Shown piece by piece: positions 41,811 through 47,972 of a stretch of 47,972 nucleotides of DNA; the first letter of the stretch is position 1; each line of letters opens with the position of its first letter. The stretch comes from DAMBHY01 sp032068765 (GTDB taxonomy: Bacteria; Bacteroidota; Bacteroidia; Bacteroidales; Dysgonomonadaceae). The notes beneath the pieces are model-generated. The model had not been told where the DNA came from. It did no database searches and was given only the letters and a program-made list of their open reading frames with translations. The stretch lies in assembly GCA_032068765.1 (NCBI GenBank), contig DAMBHY010000016.1, forward strand, positions 1 through 47,972, written 5' to 3'. A program made the translations under genes and the position numbers.

Positions 41811-42857
41811 TTATTCTTTCAACAAGACCATATCTGCTTTGCTCAATCTGTTTTTAGCAAAGTTCGCCTGATGCCAATACGGATATAACAACGGCAATTT
41901 GCTTACGTCGTTCAGGCGTTTGATTTCGTCTGCTGTTAGTTGCACATCGGCAGCGTTGATATTGTTTTCTATCTGCTCCAAAGTGCGACCGCCAATGACA
42001 ACAGAACTTACAGAGGGTCTTGTCAAAATCCACGCAATGGCAACTTGTGAAGCGGAAACATTTTTTTGTGCTGCTATTTTCTTAAGTACATCAACGATAT
42101 TCCAAAGTCTGTCCCAATCTTTTATAGGCGGTTCATTCCAGCCTTCCGCAAAACGAGTGCCTGTTTGGGTTTGGGTGTTTCTTGTATATTTTCCCGAAAG
42201 CAAACCGCCTGCAAGCGGACTCCAAATCAATGCCCCAAGTCCCTGGTCAATACCAATCGGCAAAAGTTCATTTTCGGCTTCTCTTGCTTCAAGCGTGTAA
42301 TGGATTTGCTGTGTTACAAAACGCTGGTAGCCGTTTTCTTTGCTTACGCCTAACGCTTTCATTGTATGCCAGCCTGAAAAGTTAGAGCTTCCGATATAAC
42401 GGATTTTTCCTTGCTTTACCAAAGTGTCTAACGCTTCTAACATTTCTTCCAAAGGCGTAAGACCGTCCCATTCGTGCATATAGTAAATGTCAATCACATC
42501 GGTACGAAGTCTTTTCAAACTTTTTTCTGCTTCCTGAATGATGTGGTAGCGAGAAAAACCCTCGTCATTAGCACCATTGCCAACAGGCATTCTTGCTTTT
42601 GTAGAAATCAACACATTGTTCGGGCGTTTGCCGTTCAATACTTCGCCAATAATTTCTTCCGATAAACCTGCCGAATACATATTGGCGGTGTCAATTAGAT
42701 TAACGCCACGCTCAATGCTCAAATCAATAATGCTTTTAGCCAATTTCACATCGGCATTGCCCACTTTTGCAAATGCACCTGTTCCGCCAAAAGTCATTGT
42801 TCCTAATGTTATTGAGGAAACTTTTAATCCAGAGTTTCCAAGTTGTCTGTATTCCAT
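41811..42857 (-). CDS. Aldo/keto reductase
   Basis: A 348-residue NADPH-dependent (beta/alpha)8 enzyme. Seen: Asp and Tyr of the catalytic tetrad in NLIDTANMYSAG near 54-65, Lys in VLISTKARMP near 82, His in DIYYMHEWD near 123, and the cofactor-binding C-terminus (AIAWILTRPSVSSVVIGGRTLEQ near 275-300). The length fits the YajO/YghZ-like group. It lies between the HxlR gene and the cupin gene and probably reduces aldehydes or ketones with the other cargo enzymes. It shares no operon spacing with the SDR group. Confidence 0.92.
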   Translation of the reverse strand: MEYRQLGNSGLKVSSITLGTMTFGGTGAFAKVGNADVKLAKSIIDLSIERGVNLIDTANMYSAGLSEEIIGEVLNGKRPNNVLISTKARMPVGNGANDEGFSRYHIIQEAEKSLKRLRTDVIDIYYMHEWDGLTPLEEMLEALDTLVKQGKIRYIGSSNFSGWHTMKALGVSKENGYQRFVTQQIHYTLEAREAENELLPIGIDQGLGALIWSPLAGGLLSGKYTRNTQTQTGTRFAEGWNEPPIKDWDRLWNIVDVLKKIAAQKNVSASQVAIAWILTRPSVSSVVIGGRTLEQIENNINAADVQLTADEIKRLNDVSKLPLLYPYWHQANFAKNRLSKADMVLLKE

Positions 42858-42889
42858 TTTCTATTTCTGTTTAGTTCTTTATTCTTCGA

Positions 42890-43537
42890 TTAATCTGCCG
42901 GATGAGCTTTGGGATTGGTAAACCTCATGCCTTCTTTGTCTTCATTGCTGCCGTATTCATCTATGATTGCACCTTCGGGTCCCGCCATCATAAAATGCCA
43001 GGATTCAATCTTCTTGAGTGGCAAAGATTCTCCCTTTTTCTGAATGGTGAAATTCCGGCTTTTTATACTTCCGTGTGAAGTTGGTATGGCCGGCGGATTG
43101 GCAGTAGTGATGCCTATCTCCGAAAAGTTATACACCCATCCGTGAAGCATTTTCCATGATTCGTGTTTAGCCGGAATGGACGTAGGTACATGTGCGTGTT
43201 CGGGTATCATCTGCCCGGGCAACAGATACATGGTCTGGGCAAAATAGCCGTATTCGGTATTGTTTACCCAAAATACACAGGCAAAACCTACATTTTCATA
43301 ATCTCCAAGTCCCCAATCTGTTATCCAGAGGTTTCTGTCCATGAAGTCGGTAAAGTCTTCACCATAATAAGCGAGCATATCTTTAATGGCTTGCTTCGCT
43401 ACGTTTTTATTGAAAACACCGTTGGTATAGAAATCCGAATTGGAGTATTTCCTGGCATACTTTTCCTGAGCGGAAAGGGATAAGGAGAACAAAAAGATGG
43501 TTAATAAGACTGACACATTTTTAATCAAGTGTTTCAT
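42890..43537 (-). CDS. Secreted cupin protein, lyxose isomerase-like
   Basis: A 215-residue protein with a signal peptide (LLTIFLFSLSLSAQ, cleavage near 24). The body is a single cupin barrel. Metal-ligand candidates sit in LLPGQMIPEHAHVPT near 100-114 (Glu and two His) and in SWHFMMAGPEGA near 185 (His). The first half recalls D-lyxose ketol-isomerase-type cupins. Sugar isomerisation or another metal-dependent role outside the cytoplasm is possible. It starts 69 bp after the AraC gene stop and may be in one leftward unit with it. Confidence 0.65.
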   Translation of the reverse strand: MKHLIKNVSVLLTIFLFSLSLSAQEKYARKYSNSDFYTNGVFNKNVAKQAIKDMLAYYGEDFTDFMDRNLWITDWGLGDYENVGFACVFWVNNTEYGYFAQTMYLLPGQMIPEHAHVPTSIPAKHESWKMLHGWVYNFSEIGITTANPPAIPTSHGSIKSRNFTIQKKGESLPLKKIESWHFMMAGPEGAIIDEYGSNEDKEGMRFTNPKAHPAD

Positions 43538-43605
43538 TTTACATTGTTTTAATTATTGCAATGCAAAGTTGATAAGAATTCGTGTTTGTCTTTTTGTTTT
43601 AAAAT

Positions 43606-44496
43606 TCAATCTTGTTGCGTTTCCGTGTCAATATGCAAAACTCTGTTTTCGCTTGGATTGTAGCCCCAGAAGGATTTAAATAGTTTGGAAAAATGGGAAA
43701 CATTTTCATACCCGACACTATAACAAATATCGGATACTGTCATTTCGGTTGCGGAAAGTAATTCTTTTGCTTTTTCCATTCGTTTTTCCTGAATCCACTT
43801 GCCCGGAGATACTTTGTAAATGGCTTCAAAATCCCTCCGAAAACTTGATAGGCTTCTGCCAGACAGGTAAGCTAATTGACTTAAAGAAAGCGGATTGAGG
43901 TAATTCTCATTCACTACGACCGGAATATCGGATGGCATACGGCTTTTCAGCTGGATCAGCTGCAGCAACAGACTTTTGTCGGTATGGGACAGGTCATACA
44001 ATAATTCCATCATTTTGAGCCTGTACAGATTAGCATTGATTTCTTCCTCGTCTCTGAAATAAGGCTTCAGCGATTCCAGATATTTTAACAGTCGTTCTTT
44101 GAATGGTCTTACATACACCGGAACTGTCGTGTTATCTTTGAAAAGTTTCAGGTTTTCCTGTTTTAGAAAATCCAATAAAAATTCGTCTTTCAGAAAGAAC
44201 ATCATACTTTCATAAGCATAATTCTTTTCAGGATTTCCATATTTCCATGCTTCTATACTCGTGTATTTCGGAAGCAACACCATTTCGTTTTTTCTGACCT
44301 CATAGTATTCTGTACCCAGTTTTATTTTGAATATTCCCTCCATCACAAAGAGTAATAAATGATCTTGCAGGAATAATACTTTTTTTGTTTCGTGGGCTTT
44401 TGTGCATGATTCTACAACAGATACGTCCTGCAATTCGATGACTCGCTCATAATGTGGCGCTTTGGGTAAATCTCCGGGAATTCTTACTGCTTTCAT
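43606..44496 (-). CDS. AraC family transcriptional regulator
   Basis: A 296-residue cytoplasmic regulator. Residues 1-160 form a cupin-like ligand domain (LFVMEGIFKIKLGTEYYEVRKNEMVLLP near 48-75). The C-terminal 100 residues carry both AraC helix-turn-helix segments: SQLAYLSGRSLSSFRRDFEAIYKVSPGKW and VSDICYSVGYENVSHFSKLFKSFWGYNPSE. The closest neighbours are the cupin and aldo/keto reductase genes, which it may control. It has no membrane segment and is unrelated to the TPR-AraC protein at 11863. Confidence 0.9.
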   Translation of the reverse strand: MKAVRIPGDLPKAPHYERVIELQDVSVVESCTKAHETKKVLFLQDHLLLFVMEGIFKIKLGTEYYEVRKNEMVLLPKYTSIEAWKYGNPEKNYAYESMMFFLKDEFLLDFLKQENLKLFKDNTTVPVYVRPFKERLLKYLESLKPYFRDEEEINANLYRLKMMELLYDLSHTDKSLLLQLIQLKSRMPSDIPVVVNENYLNPLSLSQLAYLSGRSLSSFRRDFEAIYKVSPGKWIQEKRMEKAKELLSATEMTVSDICYSVGYENVSHFSKLFKSFWGYNPSENRVLHIDTETQQD

Positions 44497-44610
44497 ACGC
44501 TAAATTTCTACACGAACAGACACGTTCAAGTTAATTATAATCTTTGCAAAGATCTTACAGATTGTATATTATAACTTTGTTTTTAACTTCAAATAATTTG
44601 GTTTTAAATG

Positions 44611-45828
44611 TCAAAAAATAAAATCATCCACCGCCTTATCCAATTCCTCACTGATTACTTTGGCGTAAATCTGCGTAATACCGATGTCTGAATGGTCTAA
44701 CAGCTTTGAAACGTATTCTATACGCATACCATTGTTTAACGCATTGGTAGCGAATGTATGACGGCTTAAGTGGAAAGATAGCGTAAATGGCAATTCCATA
44801 TCCTTACCCAATCTACGCAACTTTTGACCGCAAAGAATGTTTTTTGCATTGATGATATGTGCCTGATAATCGGTGTCGGCATCAAATCTTTCTACATCTT
44901 CCAATATCGGAAAAACAAAATCACTCGGTTGCGATATGGCTGTTTTGTACTGTTTCAGAATGTCTATTGCAATCTGACCGATTTTAAAATTGTGGTTTCT
45001 TCCTGTTTTGCGAATGGTCTTGGTAATGCGTTGTTCTTTCTCGTTATAATCTTTCCATTTCAGACTAACGACATCACTGAAACGCAGACCTCCTGCATAC
45101 ACCGCAAATATGAACATATCCCTAAATACTTCGTCCTTGCCTGTATATTCGATTTTCAGCGTGCGGAGTTTTTCTATCTGTTCTTTCTTTAGAAACAGGC
45201 GTTTGCTCTCGGATTTTTTTACCCTCACTTTTGAGAACGGATAAATGTTTTCTTCTATAACATCTTCCCGCTGTGCATCCCGAAACATTACGGATAAAAT
45301 CAACAATGAATAGTGCACGGTGGTTGCTCCGTTCTTCAATGTGTTGGTCATATAGTTGATGTAGTCTTTCAGCATCGTAACGGTGATATCATCAAAAAAT
45401 ATTTCCCTGTGTCCGATGAATTTTTCAAACTTGCCCACGTATTGTTTGTAGTTTCGGTAAGTGGCTACGGAAACCGTTCCTTTGATACGCTCACAACGGT
45501 TGTAGGCATAATCAAAGAAGTTGGCCATATCCTTGCCTTTGATGGCTTCTTTGAGTTTGCGTGCTGATACGGATTTCCGTTTGCGTTCGTGGTCGGCAAC
45601 GGTTCCTTCTGCGTCGGCTATTTTCTGTGCGAGGAAAGCGTTCATCCTTGCACTGTTGCTGTGGTTCTTCTTGATTTTCTGCTTTTCTTCGTCCCACTCG
45701 TTTTGCTTCAGCTTTACACCTGTTGTAACGAATTTTGTTTTCCTGTCCTTAATAACCCTGATGTACAAAGGACTGTGACCTGTTTTGTCTTCCTGATTGG
45801 TGCGAAGCACTAATTTTATCGATGCCAT
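44611..45828 (-). CDS. Tyrosine site-specific integrase (intact)
   Basis: A 405-residue phage-type integrase of the Bacteroidota mobile element kind. Order: arm-binding domain (1-95), core-binding SAM-like domain (100-200), catalytic domain (210-405). All active-site residues are present: R249 (in AGGLRF), H353 and R356 (HLSRH), H379 (LLDHS) and the nucleophile Y388 (ITQIYAKV). It is the rightmost gene of the second element and should integrate and excise it, aided by the excisionase-like protein at 36954. The fragment at 26094-26381 is a relative. Confidence 0.93.
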   Translation of the reverse strand: MASIKLVLRTNQEDKTGHSPLYIRVIKDRKTKFVTTGVKLKQNEWDEEKQKIKKNHSNSARMNAFLAQKIADAEGTVADHERKRKSVSARKLKEAIKGKDMANFFDYAYNRCERIKGTVSVATYRNYKQYVGKFEKFIGHREIFFDDITVTMLKDYINYMTNTLKNGATTVHYSLLILSVMFRDAQREDVIEENIYPFSKVRVKKSESKRLFLKKEQIEKLRTLKIEYTGKDEVFRDMFIFAVYAGGLRFSDVVSLKWKDYNEKEQRITKTIRKTGRNHNFKIGQIAIDILKQYKTAISQPSDFVFPILEDVERFDADTDYQAHIINAKNILCGQKLRRLGKDMELPFTLSFHLSRHTFATNALNNGMRIEYVSKLLDHSDIGITQIYAKVISEELDKAVDDFIF

Positions 45829-45846
45829 AGGAAAGTGGATTTGAAT

Positions 45847-45949
45847 GTTGTACTAAAAAATGAAACGAGTGCAAACGGATGAAACTATCTATCTATCAGG
45901 TGTTTCAAAGCGGTGCATCGTGATACTAAGGTACAACATTTGGTACAAC
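45847..45949. repeat. GTACAAC repeats upstream of the integrase
   Basis: GTACAAC occurs at 45931-45937 and again at 45943-45949, with the inverse GTTGTAC at 45847-45853, all within 120 bp upstream of the integrase start. Repeats of this kind can be integrase-binding sites near an attachment site. The partner site was not found. Confidence 0.35.
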
Positions 45950-46061
45950 AAAACAAGTATTTGATTGCTTTTTTGTGCTTTATTTTATTCTTTTAAAAAT
46001 CATAATTAACTGATATACAGTAAATATAAAGCAAAAGACAACATACGATATTATACTTTTA

Positions 46062-46256
46062 ATAACAAGGTATTTGCAAAATGCGGGGTGAAAACCAAGT
46101 TGTTCTACTCGATTTTTTTTAGTCGCAACTTGCTTTTCATATTACTTTTTTCTTTAAATTAGTCATCTGAAAAAGCAATTTGCTCAGCTTGGTTGAAATT
46201 GAACTTTTCGTTCATTTTCGCCCGCACTTCGCAAATACTTTTTCCGTTATCTGCAA
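46062..46256. repeat. Fold-back element left of the SEFIR gene
   Basis: Nested inverted pairs: ATAAC (46062) with GTTAT (46246); GTATTTGC (46070) with GCAAATAC (46231); TGCGGG (46082) with CCCGCA (46221); AACCAAGTTG (46093) with CAGCTTGGTT (46185); TTGCTTTTCA (46130) with TGAAAAAGCAA (46168). The right end, from 46228, is CTTCGCAAATAC, five T, then CCGTTATCTGCAAC; it matches the end of the element at 47741-47941 with two differences. It ends 13 bp before the ATG at 46270. Confidence 0.7.
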
Positions 46257-46269
46257 CTTAACAAAATAT

Positions 46270-47736
46270 ATGGATAAAATTGATGAAAATTTAATTAAGA
46301 TTTTTATTTCTTACAGTTGGAAACCAATTTCAAATAAAAACAAAGTAATTGATTTAGCTGAAAGGCTTTCAAATGACGGAATTCACGTAATTCTAGATGA
46401 TTGGGATTTGAAAGAAGGTCAAGACAAGTATTCTTTTATGGAACAAATGGTAAATGATCCTACAATATCAAGAGTTCTTTTAATTTGTAATAAAGAATAT
46501 ACTGAAAAGGCAAACCAAAAAATTGGAGGTGTTGGAACAGAAAGTTTAATAATTTCAAATGATATATATACTCAAGCTGAGCAGACAAAATTCATTCCGG
46601 TTGTAATGCAATATGATGAAAATAAAAATCCTTATGTTCCGACATTTATAAATAGTAGAATTTTTATTGATTTAAGTGATGTAGAACATTTTGAAGAAAA
46701 TTATGAAAAATTATTGCGTAATATTTATAATAAGCCAAAATCCAAACGACCACCGTTAGGAAAAATGCCAGTTCATTTATTAGATGACAATCCTATTTTT
46801 TTAGCCACTGCTAATAAGGTTTCTACTATCAAAAATTCTTTGATTAATAACAAACCAAATACAAACTTACTCATTAAAGACTATTTTCAAACTTTCATAG
46901 CAGCTTTATTAGATTTCAAAATTGATTATAAAACACTTAACCAATCAAATTTCATAGAGGAAATCGAAAAGAGTATAGATGATTTGCAGGCTTTAAAAAA
47001 TGATTTTATTGATTTTTTAACAACGTTATGTAAATTTTCAAATGAAGATTTTTCTGAAGAAATTTTTGATTTTTTTGAAAATTTGTTACAATCATTAACA
47101 GATAATGATATTGTTTTATTAAATGGCAATTCTTTAGATATTTTAGCTAATGATAATATAAAGTATTTTATCTATGAATTATTTTTATCTTCTATGACAA
47201 TCTTTTTGAAAAACGAGAGATTTAAAGAATTTTCAATACTTGTAAATAATAATTTTGTTATTTCTAGCAAATATGACAAAACGGAAGTTTTAAATTTTGT
47301 TAGATTTAGAACCTACAATTCAACACTAAATGAATATAAAAATCAAACAATTAATCCAAAAAGAGTTAGTGTTGTTGCAGATAAAATAAAACAATACTCA
47401 ACAATTTTAAATTTTAAAGATTTAAGGGAGACTGATATTTTATTATACTATTTATCATTGCTTAACCCAAGTAAGTCAATGTATTTTAAATATTGGTTTC
47501 CTGAAACCAGCTGTTATAATTCTTTTGATATAAATATTTTGCCAAAAATTGTTTCAAAACGTTTTTTTGAAAAAGTAAAAATTGTGTTTGCCGTGGAAGA
47601 TGTAAATGAATTGCGAAGCAAGATTGATAATGTTGAAAAAGATGATCAAGAATTCAGAAATAATGTCAGAGGATTTTATTATACAATTCCTTATATCAAA
47701 AGTGGTTTACATTATGAAAATCTTGCAGAAAATTAA
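46270..47736 (+). CDS. SEFIR/TIR-domain protein (candidate defence effector)
   Basis: A 488-residue soluble protein. The ATG at 46270 is chosen because earlier in-frame starts lie inside the fold-back element. Residues 9-150 form a SEFIR (TIR-like) domain: IKIFISYSW at 9-17, DLAERLSNDGIHVILDDWDLKEGQD near 28-52, RVLLICNKEYTEKAN near 75 and GGVGTESLIISNDIY near 93-108. The remaining 330 residues are mostly helical, Asn/Lys-rich and unrecognised, probably a sensing or partner domain. Bacterial TIR/SEFIR proteins often cleave NAD or signal in phage defence. It stands alone between two related fold-back elements. Confidence 0.82.
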   Translation: MDKIDENLIKIFISYSWKPISNKNKVIDLAERLSNDGIHVILDDWDLKEGQDKYSFMEQMVNDPTISRVLLICNKEYTEKANQKIGGVGTESLIISNDIYTQAEQTKFIPVVMQYDENKNPYVPTFINSRIFIDLSDVEHFEENYEKLLRNIYNKPKSKRPPLGKMPVHLLDDNPIFLATANKVSTIKNSLINNKPNTNLLIKDYFQTFIAALLDFKIDYKTLNQSNFIEEIEKSIDDLQALKNDFIDFLTTLCKFSNEDFSEEIFDFFENLLQSLTDNDIVLLNGNSLDILANDNIKYFIYELFLSSMTIFLKNERFKEFSILVNNNFVISSKYDKTEVLNFVRFRTYNSTLNEYKNQTINPKRVSVVADKIKQYSTILNFKDLRETDILLYYLSLLNPSKSMYFKYWFPETSCYNSFDINILPKIVSKRFFEKVKIVFAVEDVNELRSKIDNVEKDDQEFRNNVRGFYYTIPYIKSGLHYENLAEN

Positions 47737-47740
47737 GCTG

Positions 47741-47941
47741 CAGATAACAGTATATTGGCAAAAAACGGGGTGAATACTGTCTTTGAGCATTGATTTAGAA
47801 GTTTCCGCAAAAAAATTTTCCGCTAACATTTTTTTAGTAATTTAGTCAACGGAAAAATTTTTTGCTCAAGGTCGGTTTTACTTTGAAATTGTCTGCATAA
47901 GTAGCCCGTTCTTCGCCAATACTTTTTCCGTTATCTGTAAC
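47741..47941. repeat. Fold-back element right of the SEFIR gene
   Basis: Nested inverted pairs: CAGATAAC (47741) with GTTATCTG (47930); GTATATTGGC (47750) with GCCAATAC (47915); AACGGG (47764) with CCCGTT (47905); an inner 16-base stem, GCAAAAAAATTTTCCG (47807) with CGGAAAAATTTTTTGC (47850). Words shared with the left element in the same order: GGGGTGAA, a TTAGTCA segment, TTTGCTCA, and the right end CTTCGC...CCGTTATCTG. It begins four bases after the gene stop. The last 31 bases of the window show nothing further. Confidence 0.72.
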
Positions 47942-47972
47942 CATATTTGAAGATTCCGCATAAAAAGAAATG

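Noticed and set aside
46180..46269. 30-residue N-terminal extension of the SEFIR protein
   Set aside because: This part lies in the fold-back element; the SEFIR domain begins nine residues after the ATG at 46270.

Overview
The window looks like a low-GC member of the Bacteroidota, most likely Flavobacteriia near Chryseobacterium or Elizabethkingia. The signs are a GLPGLI-family protein, promoters of the TAnnTTTG type with TTTG about 19 bp upstream, DUF3853 and DUF6734-type proteins, VirE/VapE primases, and 'helix-turn-helix plus RteC-like' mobile modules. The genus is an inference from gene content; no rRNA or tRNA gene was seen.

Region 1 (1-19232) is a ribosomally made peptide (RiPP/bacteriocin) cluster. 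Leftward it holds a C39-peptidase ABC exporter (running off the left edge), a DUF6734-like protein, two fusion proteins that join a degenerate C39-like domain, a VKOR membrane domain and a thioredoxin domain, a GLPGLI protein, two TlpA-like thioredoxins, three small Cys-rich precursors with GG/GA-type leaders, and a membrane TPR-AraC regulator. Rightward it holds a lanthipeptide-type precursor, a secreted prolyl oligopeptidase and a split LanB dehydratase. Three transcription units share a 24-bp palindrome placed exactly 31 bp before the -7 element. This suggests one activator drives all three, with the TPR-AraC protein the obvious candidate.

Region 2 (19233-26381) begins with a sigma-4/alpha-CTD-like regulator behind a structured leader, followed by a plasmid-like replicon. 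The replicon comprises a Toprim primase, an origin with two DnaA boxes and seven iterons, a Rep protein, a winged-helix protein, DUF3853, an excisionase-like HTH, an RteC-like protein and the broken 3' end of a tyrosine integrase.

Region 3 (26382-34820) is a candidate defence island. It has a GC-richer gene-free stretch with inverted repeats, a SF1 helicase/DUF2290 operon ending in a strong terminator, and a 1344-residue nuclease-STAND protein.

Region 4 (34821-45828) is a second integrative element related to region 2. It carries a VapE primase, an HTH, an RteC-like protein, redox and sugar-type cargo (DUF2798, quinone-oxidoreductase-like, Gfo/Idh/MocA, SDR, aldo/keto reductase, cupin), an HxlR regulator with an in-frame TAG at codon 10, an AraC regulator and an intact tyrosine integrase.

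Region 5 (46062-47941) is one SEFIR/TIR-domain gene held between two related fold-back elements of about 190-200 bp. The layout resembles a mobile gene cassette and is one of the two most unusual structures here; the other is the shared promoter architecture of the RiPP cluster.
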